This document shows positions 23,875 through 33,710 of a stretch of 64,000 bases of DNA, in pieces. The notes below the pieces were generated by a model. That model worked only from the letters and a program-made list of their open reading frames with translations. It did not search any database and was not told where the DNA came from. The stretch is taken from positions 53,031,325-53,095,324 of the forward strand of contig QCXZ01000064.1 of the NCBI GenBank assembly GCA_025024175.1, given 5' to 3'. Within the stretch, counting starts at the first letter, position 1, and each line of letters opens with the position of its first letter. The position numbers were made by a program, and so were the translations under genes. This DNA is from Rhyzopertha dominica. Taxonomy: Eukaryota; Arthropoda; Insecta; Coleoptera; Bostrichidae.

Positions 23875-25008
23875 AAACAATTTTAAGGAGCTGTTGCTGC
23901 GTTAGTAAGAAAATTCTAATATACACAATTTAGGTCAAATTGACCAAAATTGGTCGCTAGAACTTATGGTTTTATTTCTCCCGTTGAGTCGCGGTACATC
24001 CTGCATAAAGACGCACCTGTAAGTACGATGTTCCGCACAGAAATCATTTCGACGCTTGAAGTGCACAATGGTATCTCAAAACGTTATGAGCATAACATTT
24101 CGCTTAGTTGTAGCAAATAGAAGGAGACCAGAAATGACTTTACGACGAAGATACGGAGGCGAATATAAAACGACAATTTATAGGTTGAGTATGATAATTT
24201 CGCCGAGTAAGGGCACACTTAAACGTGAAATATAATTAAACTGTACGTTATTCGGTAAAATTTTAGATGTAGATATAAAATTTCATTTCCCTTGGAAAGC
24301 CATTTGCACCCATACAAAGCGCGAAACAAAGAAATAAATGAGTGAATTTTACATCCTCGCCTTTCATATTTCTTAGTTTATAACGGCGCTACGTGACTTT
24401 TAGTGGCTTTTTGATACCTACCGTGCACATTTGTTTATTGCAGTGTAACTGACGCTCACCCGAGCCGCTCGTATTTACATTTTCAATTTAGCCACCTGCC
24501 GGAAAAATGGGGCAATTCGCCTCTTCCACACTCGGCGGCGTCGCCATATAAGCCGCTGGGTTAATGCTTCGAGGCAACGGTGCATCCTGACACTGCCGTT
24601 TTAAGCGTTTGGAATGCAAACAAAGTAGCATAATCTTTGTTTCAGAGTGAGCCGCTAAGCTGCGCCTTAAATTACCCTAGTAGCAGTTTAATTAATACCA
24701 CCAGGATTCTTGAATGCAACAGATAATGGCGCTTATATAACGAGCAGTATAGCTGTATGCAAATGAGTTGCCGCTCAATTTGATGAACTTCCTAGATATT
24801 CCCAATGGGACACACCGCACTTTGTATATGTGTACTATTCGCTGGACGCACCAACATTTCAACGATCTACGTAATTCTAACTTTTCTGGCAACGTCTCCT
24901 TCTTACCTGAGCAGCTGACGCCTGCGTAAAGATAAGCGTGGTTAACAGGCGTAAACAGGACTTTCTTTCTTACCGTTCTTTAAGGAAAAGATCTATTTTT
25001 AGTAAAAA
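23875..25008. other. no recognised feature
   Basis: The block 24440-24660 is relatively GC-rich (GGCGGCGTCGCC) but has no supported ORF. It could be conserved non-coding DNA. Confidence 0.35.
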
Positions 25009-25822
25009 AAAACCGTTGCAAATTGAATCAATACTTCCACATCCAATTGTCTAAATGATATTTGCGTTTTTATTTCCTATACTATACGATTAGTAATCAG
25101 GTTATAAGCATTTTTTCTCTCTACACATTTTTTCTACGACAAACAGTCCTCGTGATATTAGCAAAAATATATAAATTTTGAAATCGTTTTTTTCCAAATA
25201 ACTCGAAAATTATTAACTTAATAAAGAAATTACAAGAGTGCTTTCTGGCCAGAAATTTGATTTTCTATATAATAACAAAATTTCAAAAAAATCGTACGAC
25301 AATGGTCCAAAATAGGTTTTTTGGAAATATTTCGAAAATGTCAAAATTTTGGATAAATTTTCTAAGACACTTGTTGTGAGAAATTTTATTTCCTATCTGA
25401 TGGTATTTTCGTTTTTTAATATATATTAAATATATTCGGAGATATTTACGAAAACCCGTTTTCTTTAAGTGACGCTTTTTTGCTAATATATTCTAAACAG
25501 TTTGCTGCAGCGAAAATTTATAAGAACGAATAACACTCGCAGATACACTACTAATCACATCCTAAAACAAAAAAAAAAACAAAAAATAAAAATTTGCAAA
25601 AAGGGTAGTTTCCCCCCTATTTCACCCCCTTCCAGATACCCTACGTACTCCACAAACAATAGGTCGCTTTGGGTAGTTGAGATTTATACGTTTGCCAAAT
25701 TTGAAGTTCATATATTAAGTCTTTCGAAAGTTATCGTGTTCACAAACAAAACCAGACACACAGACAAGAAATCTTTTTCGCTATACAATACTTCCCATCT
25801 GTTAGATGTGGAAGTAAAATGA
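25009..25822 (-). repeat. dispersed ~0.8-kb repeat, copy 2
   Basis: This is an inverted full-length match to 5726-6604. It is 65 bp shorter because it lacks a small segment near the start that copy 1 contains. The termini agree with copy 1 to within a few bases, which defines the family boundaries. The terminal near-palindrome ACTTCCACATC/GATGGGAAGT is clearer here than in copy 1. Confidence 0.8.
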
Positions 25823-27890
25823 CATTTTTTAAATGCGCTATAAAATAGCGAGAGCTATTTCCAGTCTAGGATAAATTTTACCGGCTAACATAGCACTTTG
25901 AACCTATCCTTTTAAGATTCGGGTACATGGAAATGCTATGTGTACTACCTGAAAGCGTATAAAATCAACTTTTATTTGTGTAGAAACCATATTGTGTTAG
26001 ATTTGAAATAAGTACACTTTTGCCATTTTTCGAAGCAGGGGAAAGAGTATAAATATCAAAATATTGGGTAAATTTATCAATGGTGGAACAATGACCTGAT
26101 TGATGCGAAAAGAACAAAAACTGTTACAGATACAGTTTCTTGAACTCCATAAATGGTAGTCAGTAAGTGACTGACATAACATAATGGCTAAATATTCGAC
26201 AACCAGCAAACGACAAAAAAAAACTGGGTAAAAAGCAAATTGTGGTCAAAACGCAATGATAATTAATTAATATAAATATAAATTGTCTTATTTACAAAAC
26301 TGTAAATACAGTAAAATTTATAGACTAGTGTATTTCACAATTTTCATCCAGAACTCATATTTGACCCTTGCAAATGACCTTCTCTAATAAGTCGTCAAAT
26401 GGTTTCCAAGCTTAATGCGTTTTGAACTGCAACATTCTTGTTGTTACGAATCGTTGTCTTAGGACGGATATAGCTTTAAAAGACTATCTTGGTCAGGATG
26501 AGTCATAACACGATGTTTGCTTAATTCTGCTCTTCTACCTTTTCCTATTAAGATTGTTCAACTAACTACTGTTATGTGGAATCCCATCAGAATCTGTCAT
26601 ATATTCGGTGATAACTCTAACTTTTGTATCAAATTTCCAAACTCACATTACATTTTAACAATTAATACAAAAAAAAAATAATCCATCCCAACTCACTTTT
26701 ATGAAAGTCAATTTATTTAATATAAGTTTTAGGAATCCAGTAAAAGCATTATCAGCATGAATTAAAACCCGGTGTATTGTTAAAAATGCAATTAAATATA
26801 TTTCAGTTTATCTAAATGGAGCTTAATTTGGTTAAAATATTAAGTAGCCGGTTAATTTTTTAGAGCAAGGCACTGGCGATCTAAGAAGGTTGGCTTGACG
26901 CATAATGCTGAGGCATTTGTCATTCTGAGTTTTAATAATGTTAATTATCCATCGAGTCTATTACTAGTTACTACAATTGTATCTTTAGCACCTATACATA
27001 TGAACTCCCAGCTTAAATTTCTAAAGCTTCTGGTGTGAAAAGTTGAAACTGTACTAAAAGCGTATCGCTTAATGCATTAGTTTTTCATATGTGGTAATTC
27101 TGAATCAGAAAGCGTGCTTCTATTAGTAGAACTTTTAAGATGAAATTTATGTTCCTTTGGTACTTTGTATGATATCATTATACATTATGTGGATCACGGA
27201 TCTTTATTACCCCAAGCAAAATGTATCAACTCATTTTTTGTTAAACGCGAGAGCGATGCAACTGAACGCGACTCACCTAACTGAGTTCATCAATAACTGA
27301 ATTAGTGATAAAGGGAGTTTGTGTGATTAGTGTACATAAAAAACATATAAATAATTTGGGTCTTTATTTTACAGAAGTCACCTTGCAGAAAATCCACGAA
27401 GATTATCATGGAATAAATACTTCATTAATTACATTAGTACCTATATCTTATAAACATTTATTATTTCTATTTATGTTGCATTATGCTCTACAGGACGTTC
27501 CTGCTTTGCCGCCCCCCTAGACCAAAAGCTGAGTACGCCCATGGATCCAGTTAAAATACAAGTAAATCAGTTAATATTTAGATAGATACAATTATGGGCA
27601 CATCGATAATTAGCTTTATTAAATTATATATCCATAGTTGTTACCGAAAACGCGGATATATAGACTCTATAATTAGGTTCTCGATGTATCCCTAATTGTA
27701 GTAGTATTTGAACATTGATAATGGAACAAAAACCTACGAAATGTCAACGAAAATACAAAACTGTTTCCCTTTTCGCTGAGCCTATCTAGTAGTCTAGTGT
27801 ACTAATGTTTAACGATGACTGTCAGAAACATTCGAACAACTTTAAAGATTGATGAGAAAGCAATTAACACCATTTTACACAAACATTTGA
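25823..27890. other. mostly unrecognised; possible TE terminus at 27505-27545
   Basis: No gene is recognised. The string GCCGCCCCCCTAGACC (27509-27524), followed by GAGTACGCCCATGG, reads on the minus strand as CCATGGGCGTACTC, which resembles terminal sequences of hAT-type elements. A matching second end was not found. Confidence 0.35.
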
Positions 27891-27899
27891 GTCTTATTG

Positions 27900-28450
27900 T
27901 TCGCTGTGGATTCTCCACAACTTAATTTCAGCTCGAAAAAAAAAGACGGTATAAGATGGCGCAGATCTGCATTGAATCGCTTTGACCGTGGATCTTCTAA
28001 TTTGATGTAAATAATCACATGTGATGAAGTATGCTATGAACCCTAGAAAAAAGCAACAATCTTCAGTTTGAGTATTCGAAAATGAGTCGGCCCCAACAAA
28101 AGCTTTTCGTGAAAAAGCCGCCTGTTTCGGAATTACTGAGAATGTTTCCACTATGGCACTGGAGGATAGAAATATGTTACTTTACACTTAGATTGTCTCA
28201 GGTACGCGAAAAATATCCAAGAGGCTGGATAATCTTGAATCAAAATAAAGCTTGGATCAAATACGTACTTCAATGACCAAAACATAAAAATAAGGGGTCA
28301 TCAGCCGTATAGTCCAGACTTACACTTCTTCTTACTTCCGGGGGTAAGTGATAAATTACGTGGTTTACGTTTTACTTCGGGTGAAGAAGCGGCAAATGCC
28401 TTTAAAAAATAAATAAGCTACGGTCAGAAGAATGGTTTTCGGGATGTATA
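27900..28450 (+). pseudogene. heavily decayed mariner-family transposase
   Basis: In broken plus frames this region shows an ordered series of mariner transposase blocks. They are LNRFDRGSSNLM followed by an ITCDE block (first catalytic Asp, ~28010-28025), VFENESAPTKAFREKAACFG (~28070-28130), an ALEDRN block, a degraded stretch where the second catalytic Asp should be, then GHQPYSPDLHFFLLP (~28295-28340) and KLRGLRFTSGEEAANAFKK (~28350-28405). There are several stops and frameshifts. Its diagnostic words (FENES.PTK, KLRG.RF) differ from the intact mariner at 37659, so it belongs to another lineage. Confidence 0.85.
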
Positions 28451-28950
28451 AATTGTAAATTAATGCTAATTGTCAATAAACTGTGTTTTACATTACTAGG
28501 CTCAGCCGAAAGAGAACAACCCTTGTACAATGATTTTCATTATCCTAGCTTTGTATACGTATTACTTTGTATAGTATGAGTACTGATCTTCTTTTTCAAA
28601 AATATTTATCACAGTGCAATACCGTTATGCTTTTATGTTTGGCACAATAATTAATTATATACCTTTCTAAACTCCAACCATAAGTTACTATTAGGGTTCA
28701 TGATTTCTCGAGCTTTTCAATTTCTCGGGTCTCGAGAATTCTGGAGGCTTCTCGGTTTGACGAGAAATTTACATTTACGTACGCTTTCTCATATTACTTG
28801 GTTCCAATACCGTCAACAAATTCAGTGGTTTTCCTCTCAAATAAAAGTATCGAATTAATTATAAAACTTTTATTGATTATATTCAAAAACATTAATCTTA
28901 TGAATAAGCTAATTAACTTTTTTTAAATACAGAAATAATATTATTCAAAC

Positions 28951-29245
28951 TCATAATTATAATTACAGCACCATTTTTGGCTGGTTATTTATAACTTATA
29001 GACAAAAGTAGCTTCTATTAAACTAAACAAAAAATCTACATGAAAGAGAACGTTAATAACTTAACTTATAATTAAATTACACTCACAGCACTATTTTTGG
29101 CTGGTTATTTAGAAAAACTTAAAACTTGTAAACAAAAATAGCTTCTATAAAACAAAAAAGATAACATGAAAAAAAAACGTTAATATCTTAAATTCAGGTA
29201 GAAAATAAATGTGAACCATAATTAAATTACAATCACAGCACCATT
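28951..29245. repeat. 2.5-unit tandem repeat inside hAT element
   Basis: The words ATAATTA.ATTAC.(A/C)TCACAGCAC.ATTTTTGGCTGG and ACAAA(A/G)(A/G)TAGCTTCTAT.AAAC recur in order, starting at about 28952, 29067 and 29218 (the third is partial). The spacing of ~115-150 bp shows that units gained indels after duplication. Confidence 0.7.
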
Positions 29246-29368
29246 TACGGCATGTATATTATAATAAAAACAAATGAATACTTTGCAAGATCAATGGAAC
29301 ATCTCACGCTGAGGAGCTGAACATACAGACAGGCAGATACATAACAATTAGGTCAGCTTACTCTGTCT

Positions 29369-29524
29369 TACATCATACCATTGCTTTGGTATATAAGCAA
29401 AACCAGTTCTATGCCGTGCTGTCTACACTAGACTTAAACTGCACTGATGAGCTGTAATGACAGCGAAATAGATCTGTCTGCAGTTGGTTGAGGTGTAGAC
29501 AGCACAGCATAGATATGCATTTTA
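29369..29524 (+). mobile_element. hammerhead-bearing retroposon, copy B (5'-truncated, nested in hAT)
   Basis: This copy keeps the ATACCA/TGGTAT hairpin, the hammerhead domain and the conserved 3' end GATATGCATTTTA, but lacks the first hairpin domain. The closing stem GTGCTGTCTACAC (29417-29429) pairs with GTGTAGACAGCAC (29493-29505). It interrupts the hAT transposase remnant immediately after SDKAINA, so it inserted after the hAT did. No clear target duplication is visible, and some flank may have been lost. Confidence 0.85.
29437..29485 (+). ncRNA. type I hammerhead ribozyme, copy B (all core residues intact)
   Basis: The order is: stem I strand AACUGCA (29437-29443), CUGAUGA (29444-29450), stem II GCUGU/ACAGC (29451-29455 and 29460-29464) with loop AAUG, GAAA (29465-29468), stem III AUA/UGU with loop GAUC, the canonical GUC triplet ending at 29478, and stem I strand UGCAGUU (29479-29485). 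Stem I is seven perfect pairs and stem II five perfect pairs. Every invariant hammerhead residue is present. The short stem III is like that of invertebrate PLE and retrozyme hammerheads, which often cleave best as dimers or with loop contacts. Confidence 0.92.
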
Positions 29525-29529
29525 AGCAT

Positions 29530-29853
29530 TTATAGCTTTATCAGACAGTCGGTTTTTTATTTTATTAACTATATTTCCTAAAATTGAAACACCCTTTCAT
29601 TTTCAGTTGAGGTATGCTTAACTGAAAGCAATGCTTTGTACATCGATTCTAAATTTAGTGACCAGTACCCAGTCTGTTCAAAAAGTAAGAACTCTTTATT
29701 TACTATAGATTTTGACAGTGCCACTGCACTTGCCTCCTCATTTGTTGAAATGCTTTTAAGTGCTTCTTCTAATTGAATTTCGAAGCTTTCGGGCTCAGGT
29801 TCCGATGGGCTTACATCTTCTACCACTCCCGACTCATTTTCGCAACGCAACAA
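29530..29853 (-). pseudogene. hAT transposase C-terminal (dimerisation) remnant
   Basis: A 91-codon minus ORF (29578-29853) ends in LYWSLN-type sequence followed by LLSVKHTSTENERVF, matching the hAT C-terminal signature (PTS.E.ER.FS). After a frameshift and stop near 29570 the frame resumes as NRLSDKAINA (to about 29526), where hammerhead repeat B interrupts it. The catalytic core is absent. The acidic N-terminal part (SPSEPEPESFEIQLEE) fits the linker before this domain. Confidence 0.8.
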
Positions 29854-29953
29854 ACGGCGATATAATTCCTATATAGGTAGAATAGGTACATGATTTCTCG
29901 AGTTCTCGGCTTTTCTCGAGCTTGATTTCCCGGGAATGAACCCTAGTTACTAT

Positions 29954-31061
29954 TAAGTAAAAACACAGACTCTGGTTATAGAAAATGTAGTTCTGATGAA
30001 TCAGATACATTACACCTAATATGTAGGTACCTGATGCAATCTTCTGGTCAACTCCTAACAACCTCTTTTGTCATTCCATACCTTGGGAAATTTTCCTGTA
30101 CCATGTTGACTACTCCGGTGCCCCAGCAGCCCTTTAATTTGTCGGTATCCCCGTATCCGCACTGCTTTGATTACAGTGCGGAAGTGACTTTGATATAATG
30201 CCAATGAAGCGGCAAATTCGAAAGCGATAAAACTGCAGAACTGCATCCGAAATCCAAACAGATGCCATATAAATTGCAGGTAATCCACTGGGCGGTTCTA
30301 AACTCATAGCGCAAGTTTTATCGTTGTGGAATTGAAGACGCCTGCCAAATGCTCTAATGTGATCACGAACAACTTTTCGGGACGTCGAATCAGAATCAGT
30401 TAGCATATTTCATTTCCCGTATTGATTTGTTCGACGTCGGAGCGCCGTGGGACCCTTTGATATTCCCTTTGTTTTACTTTCATAACTCCATTTATTACCG
30501 AAAATGGATTTACACTGGAAGTTAGGCGGCTGGAAGTGAACGGCAAATGTGGCGAAATCGAAATGAGGAAAAGATCAAATGAAAAATAATGGCGGACCCC
30601 GACAACTTTATATTCATAACTTCAAGTTCGAATATGGACCCGTATGAGAAAAAAGATGAATTANGCCGTTCCTTGGCCCGAGAAGAGGGTAAGGCGAATA
30701 TGCCAGCCGGGGAATCACGGTTCAGCGCTAATGATTCTTCAGTTGAGTTCCCAGTTCGATTTGTGCGACTTGATTAGTGACATCATATAGAACGATGTTG
30801 GAATTTTTGAGAAGAGGGCGGGTTTTATTGTATTTGTATAAAAATGCTGTTACTAAGAAACGGTACTACTAGAAAAGCTTTATTCTTGATACGTGTTACA
30901 TGGAATATACCTTGTTTACTTATTAAGCATCATCAGTTTTTCTTAGACTATGGTTCACCGTTTTTCGTGCCACTTTGTAAGATCTGGAAGAATCTGCAAT
31001 TCTGTGTAAATTTCACATGAGCATCGCATTATTACATGAGTTAATCATACAAATATTTTTT
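29954..31061. other. no recognised feature
   Basis: Minus-strand ORFs at 30055-30406 and a plus ORF at 30589-30777 lie in a mildly GC-richer block. None has a motif I recognise and they overlap in several frames. Confidence 0.35.
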
Positions 31062-31144
31062 TTCTATGCCGTGCTGTCTGCGCTAGACCTAGTCTGCACT
31101 GACGAGCTATAATGGTAGCGAAATAGATCTATCTGCAGTTGGTT
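31062..31144 (+). mobile_element. hammerhead-bearing retroposon, copy C (truncated both ends)
   Basis: This copy contains TTCTATGCCGTGCTGTCTG, the hammerhead domain and stops at GTTGGTT, so both the first hairpin domain and the 3' end are missing. AT-rich DNA on both sides prevents a clear call on target duplication. Confidence 0.8.
31092..31140 (+). ncRNA. type I hammerhead ribozyme, copy C (compensatory stem II change)
   Basis: The core CUGACGA (31099-31105) keeps CUGANGA, since position 7 is free to vary. Stem II is GCUAU/GUAGC with loop AAUG: the fourth pair is A-U where copy B has G-C, and the fifth is a U-G wobble where copy B has U-A. GAAA lies at 31120-31123, stem III is AUA/UAU with loop GAUC, and the AUC triplet ends at 31133. 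Stem I has five inner pairs (CUGCA/UGCAG), then a mismatch. The double change in one stem pair is evidence that the helix is real. Confidence 0.87.
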
Positions 31145-33569
31145 TAATATATATTTTTTGTTGCAAAATACGAAGAATTGCCATCAATTACCATAATAAC
31201 TTATTTCTTAAAATTCCGCTTACGTAATATGAAAACTAAATAAATGTATAAAACGCAATACAGCTTTTACCTTACTGTATCCCGCAATCGGTTTAATTCC
31301 AAAAGAATGCATGTCTGTATATCAATTACCTCAAAAGCTTATCGGTTGAGTTATATTTTATGTTAAAAGTAAACATATTCAAGTAATTTAATAAAATTTT
31401 TGCAAATAATCACCTAATTTTATTTGTAGACCTGTATTACGTATATATTTGAATATAATAATTGAAATAAGTCTGATACGTACCTTTTAGTATTTGATAT
31501 GCTAAATTTTAATTTAAGTTCTTTTTCAGATACTAATAAATGCTTGCAAATGTGTTTTATTTAAGGTGTTTTAGATGCTTACTACCAAAACTTGTCTTTT
31601 ATGCAATTAAATACTTTCTAGTAATTGACTATACTAAATACTTTTAGTTTTGTTTGCGACGTAAAGGGTTTAGGCAACAACAAACTTTTAAGAATGCTAT
31701 ACGCAGAATTAAGACAGTTCAAGCAATATCTTAGTTCTGCTGATTTACAGAACGTTATTCTAAATCTGATGACGCGGACAAAAGTGGATCCTAAATGCGC
31801 GTATACTCCATGTGCAAGAGTTTAGGTCTTTAAACAATGCAGAACAACATTAGAAAGATGTCACCAGTGTTATTCTATCAACGGTAATATCACAAATTGC
31901 GACATTGTAAATGGTCGCTAGTTTATTAAGATCGAGTTGTATTTGTTAGGATTATTTACTAAATCAAATTTTATAATAGAAAATCAAGCAGACATATACC
32001 GAATCGACTGGATCCTTTGTCTGTGATATTTTTATTTATTTGAGATAGTAAAAATAAGGTCATAATAGTGTAGTTTTGTGTTACCTATTAAAATAGTCTA
32101 TTCTGATATTCAATTTGTAATAGTGGCTGATACAGCTCCTGATTGGTTATTTTCAATCGTTACCACGAATGTGATCTGATAAAATTAAAATTTGACAGAT
32201 GAAGGAAATAATCGAGGATATAAAAACATAGTGTCCACATCAGATAAAGTCACAAATTGGTTTTATTGTTAATTTAATTACTGGTATATTAATATTTTGG
32301 GTGCCGTATCCTTCTGTAATACTTTTATAGTAAATAAGTACCAACCCTCAGAATNATACTATTAAATAAACACGACTGATCATAAACTACGCTGTAAAAT
32401 TGGTTTCCTTGCAAAATGTTGCTGCAATAGCCTTTCTTCAAGACCGTTACTTATGTTCGTTAAGATTGGAAGGGAAAAGTACAAAGTTCTCATTTTCAGT
32501 ATTTACAAATCAATAAACAATACCATCGAATGGCTTTATGCAAAATTGCTTTTCTTTGCAGAAACGACGATAATAAATATTGTGTTGTTTGATACAGTTA
32601 CAGAGGAATAACAACATGTATTTTAATAAATTACTCAGTATACTTTGCGGTAAGTACTAAAACATAGATAAAAAAGTACCCACACTCAATTGTAATTGAC
32701 ATAAATCTCCAATGAAATTGTAACAAATGTTATTGGAGTTTCTATGGCATTTATAACTATCCAGTATTTTCCTATTTTGCATAAGCTTCCCCAAGGCATA
32801 GTGCAAGCTAATGCATCTAATAATGCTCAGCTAGACGTAAATTTGAAACGGAAATGTAAACTGCTATGTAAACTGTTCTAGGTTATACTCACAAAATATC
32901 GGATAACGCTACCTTAGTGTACTGGAAGCTCTTACCTGCAACAAGAAAAAAAGTTGTATATGCAATATAAGGGCCAGGAATTTTTTATATGGTTTTTCTG
33001 TTTCTGCTTAGTTTGCTGACAGATAGTGAGAAACGCCCTTACACAATTTTAGGGTGAGGCCAAACGTAATAGGCAGCAAATATGTGGACACATAAAATGG
33101 ACATGCATAGTTTAAGTTATATACCTATATTAATAACAGATAAGTAACAAAAAGGTCATATACTAAATCAAAGTAGTAGCAGAATAGGAATTTGTTTTAG
33201 TTATAGTATCGGAATGGTCTTGATACGTGTATATTAGTCGTAACAAACACTTATAACATTAAAAGTTTTCACATAATGTTAATAGCATGAATCATTCCTT
33301 CTCTACTATCACGGTAAATCATCAATATTGAAACTACGTTAATCCTTGCTTGGATAACCAGTTGAACATTTATCCAACTTAATTTTCTGACGCTTCTTCT
33401 TTCGCTCTCTGTCTCTTACCTTACTCATCTTACTGTGCATGTACTGAGACATTCTACCATTAGCTCCGCATTGTAATATTAAACCTTTTATTTTATTTAA
33501 GGTGTTTGCCGTTTACATATTTATGTAGTGGACGAATAATATGACGTAGAATGAGAGTAGGGATCAGTA
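31145..33569. other. no recognised feature
   Basis: This is strongly AT-rich DNA with short chance ORFs only. Confidence 0.4.
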
Positions 33570-33573
33570 AATT

Positions 33574-33710
33574 ATACAGGGTAAATCAGTTTTTGTAGAC
33601 AGACAGAAGATAGAACACATGTTTTTAAAAGAAAAAGTTCCTAAACATATATCGCAGAAAGCTTCGTTTGCGAGATACAAGGTGTGTTTCATTATAACTC
33701 ACTCTATATA
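33574..33710. repeat. CAGGG-type transposon terminus fragment
   Basis: TACAGGGTAAATCAG at 33576-33590 and GCTTCGTTTGCGAGATACA at 33661-33679, followed by GGTGTGTTTCAT, resemble terminal and subterminal strings of insect mariner-like elements with CAGGGTGTTTCA ends. No inverted partner and no transposase lies nearby. This is a resemblance from family knowledge only. Confidence 0.4.

Larger units (their letters stand above)
28692..29945 (-). mobile_element. hAT element, defective, with nested hammerhead repeat
   Basis: The 1254-bp element has inverted ends TAGGGTTCAT, followed on both sides by CTCGAG-rich subterminal DNA, and an exact 8-bp target duplication. It keeps only the C-terminal part of a transposase on the minus strand (29530-29853), an internal set of diverged tandem repeats (28951-29245), and hammerhead repeat B inserted directly after the transposase remnant. 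It is non-autonomous. Confidence 0.9.
28684..29953. repeat. 8-bp TSD (GTTACTAT) of hAT element
   Basis: GTTACTAT at 28684-28691 is repeated exactly at 29946-29953, directly outside the two TAGGGTTCAT termini. Eight-base duplications are the hallmark of hAT insertion. Confidence 0.9.

Noticed and set aside
30926..30940. TCATCAG as a further hammerhead core
   Set aside because: No TTTC partner or complementary stems lie at the required distance. The same applies to TCATCAG at 10690 and 51705.
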